DNA from: Oceanospirillaceae bacterium
GTDB taxonomy: Bacteria; Pseudomonadota; Gammaproteobacteria; Pseudomonadales; Balneatricaceae
Length of the DNA stretch: 21,713 nt
Direction: 5' to 3'
NCBI GenBank assembly: GCA_003523085.1
Contig: DPHD01000062.1
Location: 1,064 to 22,776 of the forward strand
Position numbers and translations under genes: made by a program. The notes under the pieces were generated by a model. That model saw only the letters and a list, made by a program, of their open reading frames with translations, did not search any database and had not been told where the DNA came from. Below, piece after piece: positions 15,872 to 21,713 of the stretch (position 1 is its first letter; every line of letters begins with the position of its first letter).

Positions 15872-16990
15872 CTAATCCTCCCGAGCCACTGGCACCTGAT
15901 AGCCATGTTCTTTCAATAGGGCTTTCTGCCTAGCCTGGTCCAAATCATTGGCCACCATTTCTGCACACATTTGTTCCACTGTAATTTCTGGCACCCAGCC
16001 TAACTTTTCTTTTGCTTTCGTAGGATCACCCAGCAAGGTTTCCACTTCTGCTGGGCGGAAGTAGCGTGGATTAACGCGCACAATAACATCACCTACTTGC
16101 AGCGCAGGCGCGTTATCACCATCAATAGCAGCAATGGTGGCAATTTCATCTACCCCTTCACCAGAAAACGCCAAAGTCACGCCTAGCTCTGCAGCCGACA
16201 AACGCACAAAATCACGCACAGATATCTGCTTGCCCGTGGCAATCACAAAATCATCCGGTGCGTCTTGTTGTAGCATCATCCACTGCATACGCACATAGTC
16301 TTTGGCATGGCCCCAGTCGCGCAAGGCATCCATGTTGCCAAGATACAAACATTCTTCCAAACCTTGTGAAATATTCGCCAAAGCCCGGGTGATTTTACGG
16401 GTAACAAAGGTTTCGCCACGGCGCTCTGATTCGTGGTTAAACAAAATACCATTACAGGCATACATACCATAAGATTCACGGTAGTTCACAGTAATCCAAT
16501 AAGCATACATTTTTGCCACGGCATAAGGCGAACGAGGGTAAAAAGGCGTGGTTTCTTTTTGAGGGGTTTCTTGCACCAAGCCATACAGCTCGGAGGTAGA
16601 CGCCTGATAAAAGCGGGTTTTCTTCTCCAAGCCCAAAAAACGAATGGCCTCTAAAATACGTAAGGTACCCAAGGCATCCACATCAGCTGTGTACTCCGGC
16701 GCTTCAAAAGACACCGCCACATGAGACTGAGCCGCAAGGTTATACACCTCATCTGGCTGCACTTGTTTAATAATACGGGTAAGGTTAGACGAGTCAGAAA
16801 GGTCGCCATAGTGAAGGTGAAAACGCCCTTGATTGATGTCTGGGTTTTCAAAGATGTGGTCAATACGGTCGGTATTAAACGAAGAAGCCCGACGTTTGAT
16901 ACCGTGAACTTCATAGCCTTTTTCTAGGAGAAATTCGGCCAAATAGGAGCCATCCTGACCAGTAATGCCAGTGATAAGAGCTGTTTTCAT
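15872..16990 (-). CDS. gmd: GDP-mannose 4,6-dehydratase
   Basis: This enzyme catalyses the first step from GDP-mannose to GDP-L-fucose, producing GDP-4-keto-6-deoxymannose with bound NADP+. From ATG 16990 the product is 372 residues, against 373 for E. coli Gmd. It shows TGITGQDGSYLAEFLLEKGY (7-26), the catalytic STSE (131-134) and RSPYAVAKMYAYW with Y156 and K160, and FNHESERRGETFVTRKI (184-200). The frame extends to 17053, but the visible promoter lies inside that extension and AAGGAAC sits just ahead of 16990, so 16990 is the start. It is the first gene of a seven-gene minus-strand operon that runs to 9097. Confidence 0.96.
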   Translation of the reverse strand: MKTALITGITGQDGSYLAEFLLEKGYEVHGIKRRASSFNTDRIDHIFENPDINQGRFHLHYGDLSDSSNLTRIIKQVQPDEVYNLAAQSHVAVSFEAPEYTADVDALGTLRILEAIRFLGLEKKTRFYQASTSELYGLVQETPQKETTPFYPRSPYAVAKMYAYWITVNYRESYGMYACNGILFNHESERRGETFVTRKITRALANISQGLEECLYLGNMDALRDWGHAKDYVRMQWMMLQQDAPDDFVIATGKQISVRDFVRLSAAELGVTLAFSGEGVDEIATIAAIDGDNAPALQVGDVIVRVNPRYFRPAEVETLLGDPTKAKEKLGWVPEITVEQMCAEMVANDLDQARQKALLKEHGYQVPVARED

Positions 16991-17010
16991 GCGGTTTGTT
17001 CCTTCAAACT

Positions 17011-17039
17011 TATATAAAGTTACTACACTAACGAGTAAA
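17011..17039 (-). promoter_or_regulatory. Sigma70-like promoter of the gmd operon
   Basis: Read on the minus strand, TTTACT (17039-17034) and TATATA (17016-17011) are separated by 17 bp, close to the -35 and -10 consensus. Transcription would begin near 17004, leaving a leader of about 14 nt that just contains the AAGGAAC ribosome binding site before ATG 16990. No other promoter is evident further down the operon. Confidence 0.6.
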
Positions 17040-17146
17040 CACCGTTTGATCAAAGATGTCTAGAAATACCTTTCATATACAATAAGATACATGAAGCCAA
17101 AGGGTGCGATAAGGGTAATTATCGTGTTTTAAGAGATGTTACGTAC

Positions 17147-17524
17147 TTACACAGTCACTCGCCAAAGCCATTGAGCAAGATCAGCCTCATCAAGCTTGGA
17201 TTGCGACAGTAACACTATTTTTTGCCCCACCGCCTCTACATCCCAAGTCACGTTAATGCCATTTAAATCGAGAATGAGGTCCATCACCTGAAATGCTGTT
17301 CGTTTATTGCCGTCATTAAAGCAATGAGCCTGAGAAATGGCTGTTGCGTAGGGCGCTGCCAGCGAATAAATATTCGCTATGAGGCCATAGTTAAGCCGGT
17401 TGTCTACTTTTGATAACGCGCCTTCAAGTGACTTACTGCCAACCATGCCTTGAAACTCATTGGGCTCTAACACCTCATCATGAATCGCAATAATGTGATC
17501 AACCGATAGTAATAAAAAGCTCAT
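17147..17524 (-). CDS. doc: Doc-type Fic toxin (death on curing)
   Basis: The 125-residue protein is the length of phage P1 Doc (126). Its Fic-fold active-site motif AHCFNDGNKRTAF has H67, D71, N73, K74 and R75 in the HxFx(D)GNKR order. Doc phosphorylates elongation factor EF-Tu and arrests translation. EPNEFQGMVGSKSLEGAL near the N-terminus is a common family feature. ATG 17524 overlaps the TGA of an antitoxin reading frame (ATGA), the normal arrangement, but that antitoxin gene has lost its beginning to transposase fragments. If doc is expressed, neutralisation must come from another source or the toxin is silent. The last 123 nt or so are duplicated nearly perfectly at 19111-19233. Confidence 0.88.
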   Translation of the reverse strand: MSFLLLSVDHIIAIHDEVLEPNEFQGMVGSKSLEGALSKVDNRLNYGLIANIYSLAAPYATAISQAHCFNDGNKRTAFQVMDLILDLNGINVTWDVEAVGQKIVLLSQSKLDEADLAQWLWRVTV

Positions 17525-17640
17525 TTGTCTTTCAAATAATCCAGTACCGGCTGGGTGGTTGCCTTACGGGACTTAAGACTCTGTCTTAATTCTTCAATCG
17601 ATGCCGTGCGATGTTGATCATTGGAGATCGCCTCAGCGCG
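17521..17640 (-). pseudogene. Antitoxin gene remnant upstream of doc (5' end lost)
   Basis: The frame ending at TGA 17521-17523, overlapping the doc start codon, reads RTASIEELRQSLKSRKATTQ then PVLDYLKDK. This looks like the toxin-binding tail of an antitoxin. Going upstream, the frame has no ATG, GTG or usable TTG and merges at about 17640 with sequence that encodes a transposase in a different frame, then meets a stop. The antitoxin has therefore lost its DNA-binding N-terminal part and its promoter. I cannot name the antitoxin family from the tail alone. Confidence 0.6.
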
Positions 17641-17765
17641 AATAAATTGTAAGACAATGCGGTAATGCGGAAGTACAAGGCGTTGGTGTTAAAACCAGAA
17701 CAGGGCAAGGTGTCACCACCAGAATCTAATTTAAGTTCCTTAATTCGGTTTTCGCTATCTTCAGC
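17631..17765 (-). mobile_element. IS1380-like transposase fragment
   Basis: A minus-strand frame here reads SENRIKELKLDSGGDTLPCS and then FNTNALYFRITALSYNLFAL. The ENRIKEL...NALYFRI...YNLF pattern is the C-terminal signature of IS1380-family DDE transposases. It belongs to a 104-codon open frame (17900 to 17586), but neither the N-terminal part nor the C-terminus continues as a transposase. The fragment's right side joins unrelated sequence and its left side joins the antitoxin tail, so it is debris and not an active IS. Confidence 0.6.
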
Positions 17766-17869
17766 ACAATGAGGTTGGCTGTCAGAGTCTTCTTCTAAAT
17801 CAAGTACACTTTGCCGTATGGGATGGCGCTGTACTGCCAAGTCAAAGGCTTTGTCATAGTGGCCTATAC

Positions 17870-18061
17870 ACCCATTTGCGTGCTGCATGTATGTCTTCAA
17901 ACGGCTTTTCTGGGTAGGCTGGAGTGTATTTTAGCGTCTTAAATAAACTCTCAGAATACAGATTGTCGTCACTTACCGCACCACTGCCTAGCTCTTTTCG
18001 AACTGCCGATTTTGACTTAAACTGAGATTTTATCAGGGACCGGGCGCCCGAGAATGATCAG
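17870..18061 (-). mobile_element. IS3-family transposase fragment
   Basis: On the minus strand, one frame reads SDDNLYSESLFKTLKY, then TPAYPEKPFEDIHAARKWV, the conserved region around the third acidic residue of IS3-family OrfB integrase domains, then stops. Before it in the same frame is RSLIKSQFKSKSAVRKELGS, which is not the expected integrase sequence. That 70-bp segment (17981-18050) is repeated at 21439-21508 with 5 mismatches. So this is an internally deleted IS remnant joining two distant parts of an element. Confidence 0.7.
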
Positions 18062-18092
18062 CTTATTATGGAAATAATACTATTTGCCATAA

Positions 18093-18130
18093 ACTATAAT
18101 TTGGTCTATATTAACTATAATTTAGTCTAT
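18093..18130 (+). promoter_or_regulatory. Tandem operator-like repeats ahead of the wHTH/NTase pair
   Basis: Two 17-bp direct repeats, ACTATAATTTGGTCTAT at 18093-18109 and ACTATAATTTAGTCTAT at 18114-18130, differ at one base and are spaced 21 bp apart, two helical turns. Each contains TATAAT, a perfect -10 hexamer, though no good -35 is visible. The second ends 14 bp before the ATG, just ahead of the AAGGA ribosome binding site. This is the expected layout for autorepression by the wHTH protein encoded immediately downstream (inference). Confidence 0.6.
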
Positions 18131-18144
18131 TAAGGAACTCAATC

Positions 18145-18474
18145 ATGTTGCAAGCCATCGTCGGCAATGCCAGTGCTGAAAAAGTATTGCTGTTCATGGC
18201 CGCCCGTCAATCAGGGTATGCCCGTGAAATCGCTCAAACATTTGATACCGATGTCACCCCAGTAAAAAACCAACTTGAGCGAATGGAGCGTGACGGCATG
18301 CTTGTGTTTGAACGTGTTGGCCGCACAAAAGTGTACCAATTTAACCCTCGATTTGCCTTCGTAAACGAAGTTAAAGCCTTAGGCAAAAAAGCTCTGTCGT
18401 TTTTGCCACAAGACTTACAGCAAGAATTACTCCTCAACCGAAGGCGCCCACGGCGTTCTGGTAAGCCATTGTAA
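18145..18474 (+). CDS. Winged helix-turn-helix regulator (likely antitoxin/autorepressor)
   Basis: The 109-residue protein is almost entirely a winged helix-turn-helix. Residues about 10-75 (VLLFMAARQSGYAREIAQTF, then TPVKNQLERMERDGMLVFER, then VGRTKVYQFNPRF) follow the ArsR/MarR-like pattern of recognition helix and basic wing. The C-terminus is basic (LLLNRRRPRRSGKPL). AAGGA lies 8 nt before ATG 18145. Its stop shares one base with the next start (TAATG), so the two genes are translationally coupled. It probably binds the paired repeats directly upstream. A small DNA-binding protein upstream of a nucleotidyltransferase is a typical toxin-antitoxin layout, though I have not seen this particular pair characterised. 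Confidence 0.75.
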   Translation: MLQAIVGNASAEKVLLFMAARQSGYAREIAQTFDTDVTPVKNQLERMERDGMLVFERVGRTKVYQFNPRFAFVNEVKALGKKALSFLPQDLQQELLLNRRRPRRSGKPL

Positions 18475-19034
18475 TGAACGTATCCAATTTAACTCGCATT
18501 GAACTGGCAGGACTCATTGGCCAAACCCTCACCTACCACGGCATCGATGCCGTACTTTCCGGCGGGTCCTGTGTCTCTATTTACTCTAACGAGCGCTGGG
18601 TCTCACAAGACTTGGATCTCATTGACATCAGTTACTCCGACAAAAAGAAGATCATCACTGCGTTACACACCATTGGCTTCACCAATCGTGGGGCAGGACA
18701 CAAATATTTTGTAAACCCCCACTGCGAATTTACCATCGAGTTTCCAACGGCACCGTTAATGATTGGCGATGAACATGTTGTCGACGAAGGCATTGTGCAT
18801 ATGGCAACTGACAGTGGCGTGTTCAAATTACTCAGTGCAACTAACTGCGTCAAAGATCGACTGGCCAGTTACATTCATTGGAATGATCTACAGTGCCTTG
18901 AACAAGCCAGAGACGTTGTACACTTACAAACCGTTGATATGAACAACATCCAAAGCTGGTTGTCTTCAGAAGGTTCGGCAATTGATGCTCGCGTGTTGTT
19001 AGCCAAACCGTCACCTCAGTCAACCGATGATTAA
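18474..19034 (+). CDS. Nucleotidyltransferase-fold protein (AbiEii/MNT-like), possible toxin
   Basis: The 186-residue protein has the minimal nucleotidyltransferase signature: GG-S at 30-32 (LSGGSCVSIYSNERW), then SQDLDLI with D46 and D48 as metal ligands and an acidic residue in FTIEF (E89) as the likely third. The C-terminal part contains VKDRLASYIHWNDLQCLEQA (126-145), which recurs in proteins of this type next to a small HTH gene. Such enzymes can transfer nucleotides to tRNA or protein; AbiEii-like toxins belong to the same superfamily. It is coupled to the upstream wHTH gene by a TAATG overlap. The function as toxin or as defence effector is inference; a housekeeping role cannot be excluded. 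Confidence 0.7.
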   Translation: MNVSNLTRIELAGLIGQTLTYHGIDAVLSGGSCVSIYSNERWVSQDLDLIDISYSDKKKIITALHTIGFTNRGAGHKYFVNPHCEFTIEFPTAPLMIGDEHVVDEGIVHMATDSGVFKLLSATNCVKDRLASYIHWNDLQCLEQARDVVHLQTVDMNNIQSWLSSEGSAIDARVLLAKPSPQSTDD

Positions 19035-19088
19035 TTGAGTCTAAGACCGTAAACCGCAATGGGTTCAGGAGTGTTAGATTGCATCCAA

Positions 19089-19233
19089 TTATGACCCAGT
19101 ATTTACACAAACTCGCCGAAGCCATTGAGCAAGATCAGCCTCATCAAGCTTGGATTGCGACAGTAACACTATTTTTTGTCCCACCGCCTCTACATCCCAA
19201 GTCACGTTAATGCCATTTAAATCGAGAATGAGG
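19089..19233 (-). pseudogene. Second, truncated copy of the doc 3' end
   Basis: Bases 19111-19233 match 17157-17279 with 2 mismatches in 123. On the minus strand they encode VGQKIVLLSQSKLDEADLAQ, then WLRRVCVNTGS and a stop at 19089. This corresponds to the last third of Doc, with a changed C-terminus. At 19233 the match ends abruptly and an IS-terminus-like sequence starts, so the rest of this copy was probably displaced by an insertion. The active-site region is absent and the copy cannot make a toxin. Confidence 0.85.
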
Positions 19234-19263
19234 GTAATTCCCCCATTTTTAACATCAGTCAAA
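19234..19263 (+). repeat. IS-terminus-like sequence, left
   Basis: GTAATTCCCCC begins at 19234, exactly where the doc homology breaks off. Its first 26 bases match the minus strand of 21592-21567 (GTAATCCCCC...ATCAGT) at 19 positions without gaps. A homology breakpoint next to an inverted terminal-repeat-like sequence indicates an insertion end. From here to about 19508 I see no gene, only AT-rich DNA. Confidence 0.55.
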
Positions 19264-19508
19264 ACTTAGGAACAATTCTGAATTTTCGACTAAAAATCAC
19301 AATAGTGTCTTTTAGGCAGTATTCTTATAGGCATCTATGTTCGATTTATGGTTATAATTGATAATTATTGAGAATTTTGGTGTAACAGTTAGAGATATGC
19401 GAAAATCCTTACCATTCCACTGGAAGAACTTGCTCACATAGCGGGTATTAATCGGCTACCACCCCAATGTGATTGAGTAAGAATTTATAAGGGTACACGT
19501 GATGAACT

Positions 19509-19748
19509 ATGTCCAAACACGCGACACGCGACACGCACCAAGGGTGTATCGTCTTGGCAAGAACGCTCACTTTGTTCTACCCCAGCCTTCTTTACTGGAA
19601 CAGAGCCTCTCTATTCTTGATTTTTCATATATTCCAAGTGCTGATCATTGCCATTGCTTTTCATAATATTGAGTTGTCTTTGATTGGATATGCCATATTT
19701 AGTATTGTAATTAACTCACTGTATTCAGTGATCCGGAGATGTAAATGA
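19509..19748 (+). CDS. Small membrane protein, 79 aa, coupled to the Wzz-like gene
   Basis: I do not recognise this protein. The reading frame has a hydrophobic region of two probable membrane helices (about residues 33-53, FLIFHIFQVLIIAIAF, and 55-74, LSLIGYAIFSIVINSLY) and a basic end (VIRRCK). Its TGA overlaps the ATG of the following Wzz-like gene (ATGA), which argues for real translation and coupling. The start at 19509 is doubtful: the upstream ribosome binding site is weak, and the N-terminal codons lie in a degenerate 7-bp tandem repeat (ACACGCG, about 19517-19533). A later start or a truncated ancestral gene is possible. Confidence 0.5.
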   Translation: MSKHATRDTHQGCIVLARTLTLFYPSLLYWNRASLFLIFHIFQVLIIAIAFHNIELSLIGYAIFSIVINSLYSVIRRCK

Positions 19749-21241
19749 ACAAGGAAGTACCTAATCCAGTTGAGCAGAATTTTGGCGATGAAATTGACTT
19801 AAGAGATATTTTTATCCCTTTGTGGAAGGGGAAATACCGTATTTTGTTATTTGGTCTAATTTGTTTATCTCTTACTCTAGTCTATTTACTGGGTGGGTTT
19901 ATCGTAGACAAAAGCAGATATGCGAGCATTCAAGTTCATTTTAACTTTCAAGGCGTTGAAAACGGGGTTTTCCCAAACGGTGAAAAATTCTCACCACAGG
20001 AACTAATCTCAGGGTCAGTCCTGTCTGAGGTTTATAGAAATATTGATAGCCCAAGTTTCGATTATGCTGACCTAGTTAGTGCAATCAATGTGACACCTGA
20101 TTTCAATGGCGCTGACGAACTAGAGTCTGTAGTGACTGGGTTGTTGTCAAAAGAAAAGGGATTAACCAATAAAGAATATAGTGATGCCGTTTCTGAGTAT
20201 ACAACCGAAATTGTTAACCAATCTAAAAAAAATGTGATCCTAACCATAGACCTGAATTTGTTTGATGGGAACCTTACAAAATCAAGCGATCTGTTGCACA
20301 GTATTCCAAAGATATGGGCTACGCATGCCATTGAAGATCGTGGTGTTTTGGTCATGTTTTCTCCTACAATCAGTACGCTAGATGAGCGCATTAACTCTGG
20401 TGAATTACTCATTCAAGTCAATGTATTAGGCGACACCCAATATTTATTACATAAAGCTGTTACTAGTTTATCGGGCTCACTAGACAACAAATCCATTAAA
20501 GACCCAGCGTCGGGCATGTCAATTGCGGATTTACGCTATAAGTTAGATTTGGAAAGTAAATATAGGATTTCAATACTTAAAGAACTTGTCGTTAAGAGCG
20601 GCATAGGTGTTAAAAATCAATCTTGGTATAGAGGATTTAGGGATGCTCGCTTAGGTAAGTTGGAGCGTGAACGATCGAGTCTTGAGCGAATGGTTGATGT
20701 CTATGAGCAGGCGTTGATTGAATTTAATCAGCAACAGTATGGTTCTTCTGAGGGCTTAAGATCACAGGGGGAAAGCAGTTCTGGAACGACTGTATATTCT
20801 CCACAGTATGGTGAGGATGTCATTAATCGACTTATGGAACTAGGCTCTAAAATGTCTGATCCAGAATATAGGAAAAGCCTGCTACAAGAAAAAATTGACA
20901 TTTCAACCGAACTACAAAAGGTCATTACCGAAATTGACTTCTATGATTTCGATGAGCCTACTGGCGACAAAGAAAGCATATCTACTGAAGAAATTTCTAA
21001 TTTGATTACCCGTTCATACGAAGAACTTAAAGAAATACATTCTGCCCTTCTTGGTATTATCCAAGTGTCAAACTTAAGTAATCTGGACGACAGGGGCGAG
21101 TTGTTTGATCTGGTCGGGAGTGTTCAGGAAAATGTGTCTAGTAACTTATCCCTAAGGGTGATGCTAAAGGCCGTCTTAGCATTTATATTAGGGTGTATTC
21201 TTGGCATGGTTGTAGTATTTGGTAGGCGAGTTCTGCGCTAA
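19745..21241 (+). CDS. Wzz-like polysaccharide co-polymerase (chain-length determinant)
   Basis: The 498-residue inner-membrane protein has the architecture of polysaccharide co-polymerases. A short cytoplasmic start (DEIDLRDIFIPLWKGKYRIL) leads into a first membrane helix (about 31-54). A long periplasmic domain follows, with a coiled-coil-like stretch near 300-330 (RLGKLERERSSLERMVDVYE). A second helix sits at about 473-491, followed by a basic end. It would set glycan chain length together with a Wzy polymerase. At 498 residues it is longer than enterobacterial Wzz (about 330). A Ser/Gly-rich stretch at 333-350 looks like an inserted flexible loop. There is no C-terminal kinase domain. It starts within the stop codon of the 79-codon gene. 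Confidence 0.75.
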   Translation: MNKEVPNPVEQNFGDEIDLRDIFIPLWKGKYRILLFGLICLSLTLVYLLGGFIVDKSRYASIQVHFNFQGVENGVFPNGEKFSPQELISGSVLSEVYRNIDSPSFDYADLVSAINVTPDFNGADELESVVTGLLSKEKGLTNKEYSDAVSEYTTEIVNQSKKNVILTIDLNLFDGNLTKSSDLLHSIPKIWATHAIEDRGVLVMFSPTISTLDERINSGELLIQVNVLGDTQYLLHKAVTSLSGSLDNKSIKDPASGMSIADLRYKLDLESKYRISILKELVVKSGIGVKNQSWYRGFRDARLGKLERERSSLERMVDVYEQALIEFNQQQYGSSEGLRSQGESSSGTTVYSPQYGEDVINRLMELGSKMSDPEYRKSLLQEKIDISTELQKVITEIDFYDFDEPTGDKESISTEEISNLITRSYEELKEIHSALLGIIQVSNLSNLDDRGELFDLVGSVQENVSSNLSLRVMLKAVLAFILGCILGMVVVFGRRVLR

Positions 21242-21339
21242 AACTCAATAATCTCAATACTTAATCTGTAACGCACGCATCCCTGAGAGCATTTAAATGG
21301 CTGCCAGGCGACCTCTAAAGCGAACAGCATCCATTTAAC

Positions 21340-21374
21340 CAACAAAAAGGCACATCAAATGTGCCTTTTTGTTG
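21340..21374. terminator. Rho-independent terminator after the Wzz-like gene
   Basis: A perfect 15-bp stem, CAACAAAAAGGCACA pairing with TGTGCCTTTTTGTTG, encloses the loop TCAAA. The A-rich and T-rich flanks of the stem allow termination in both directions. It lies about 100 bp after the stop codon of the Wzz-like gene. Confidence 0.9.
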
Positions 21375-21438
21375 TCTGATATTCGCACGTTTTTTACAGA
21401 CTGATCACCACCTGGCCTGTTTTAGCAATATGCCCCAC

Positions 21439-21508
21439 CCACTGCCTAGCTCTTTTCGAACTGCCAATTTTTACTTAAACTGAGATTTCATCAGGGACCG
21501 AACGCCCG
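21439..21508. repeat. 70-bp repeat shared with the IS3 remnant at 17981-18050
   Basis: This matches 17981-18050 at 65 of 70 positions without gaps. On the minus strand the reading frame contains a stop (after SQFK), unlike the other copy, so it is a decayed IS segment. It lies about 60-85 bp inside the IS-terminus-like sequence at 21567-21592. Confidence 0.8.
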
Positions 21509-21566
21509 GTAAGGATCAGTTGGTAATCCCTTCGCTTAGTGTACGAGAAAATCCTACTTAAAACTG

Positions 21567-21592
21567 ATCTTAATTTACGGGGGATTACAAAC
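21567..21592 (-). repeat. IS-terminus-like sequence, right
   Basis: Read on the minus strand from 21592, GTAATCCCCC...TTAAGATCAGT matches the start of the sequence at 19234 at 19 of 26 positions, in opposite orientation. The pair would form terminal inverted repeats 2.36 kb apart. The remaining 120 bp to the window end contain a short frame (GTG 21539 to TAA 21679) that crosses this repeat, and no recognisable gene. Confidence 0.5.
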
Positions 21593-21713
21593 CTACAACA
21601 CCATTATGAGCTAGAGGTGGCTGAGCAAGCCATAGGAGAAGAGGTAGCACGTATTCAGCCGATAGCTGCGGCTGTTTAAACACATGATAACGGCATTTAT
21701 CGCACCTTTAAAT

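Noticed and set aside
16991..17053. Extended N-terminus of Gmd from 17053
   Set aside because: The 21 extra residues do not belong to the Gmd family, and the likely promoter -10 at 17011-17016 lies inside the extension.
17586..17900. 104-codon ORF as an intact gene
   Set aside because: Only its middle resembles a transposase C-terminus. Both ends read into unrelated sequence, so it is a chimera of IS debris.
21539..21679. 46-codon frame from GTG at the window end
   Set aside because: It runs through the IS-terminus-like repeat, has no ribosome binding site and resembles nothing I know.

Overview
The window looks like part of a marine gammaproteobacterial chromosome. This is inferred from gene content: a DMSP lyase of the DddP type, E. 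coli-like Gmd/Fcl/Ugd/ManC proteins and a GcvA-type LysR. No rRNA or tRNA gene is present to fix the taxon.

Region 1 (1-6161) is a catabolic block. On the minus strand lie a left-truncated propionate/acrylate-CoA ligase gene (prpE-like) and an MttB-superfamily methyltransferase gene. Divergent from these are a LysR regulator and, 14 nt after it, a gene whose product carries every metal-binding and catalytic position I recall for the DMSP lyase DddP. DddP releases DMS and acrylate, and a PrpE-type ligase can activate acrylate to acryloyl-CoA, so the four genes read as a coherent sulfonium/betaine utilisation locus. A hairpin repeat module with 20-bp tandem arrays sits between prpE and the methyltransferase gene.

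Region 2 (6162-7200) is a graveyard. A third copy of the hairpin module has truncated a metallo-beta-lactamase-fold gene. Next come an intact 98-codon gene of unknown function, a hairpin, and frameshifted scraps that include an acyltransferase-3 N-terminus.

Region 3 (7201-17040) is a surface-polysaccharide locus. Two overlapping plus-strand glycosyltransferase genes (the first GT10/fucosyltransferase-like) face a long minus-strand operon. In transcription order this is gmd, fcl, manC, ugd, an epimerase gene, an exostosin-like glycosyltransferase gene and a Wzy/WaaL-type polymerase or ligase gene. A promoter is visible upstream of gmd. The operon would supply GDP-mannose, GDP-L-fucose and UDP-glucuronate, plus probably an epimerised UDP-sugar.

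Region 4 (17100-19233) is a mosaic of toxin-antitoxin-like genes and insertion-sequence debris. It holds an intact doc toxin gene whose antitoxin is decapitated by transposase fragments, and a winged-helix/nucleotidyltransferase pair behind a tandem operator-like repeat. A second, truncated copy of the doc 3' end forms a 123-bp direct repeat around the block.

Region 5 (19234-21713) starts exactly where the second doc copy breaks off, with a sequence resembling an IS terminus. A related inverted copy lies near the window end. Between them are a small membrane protein gene and a Wzz-like chain-length/co-polymerase gene, overlapping by 4 nt, followed by a strong terminator. This may be a polysaccharide gene pair carried between IS ends, or two unrelated IS remnants.
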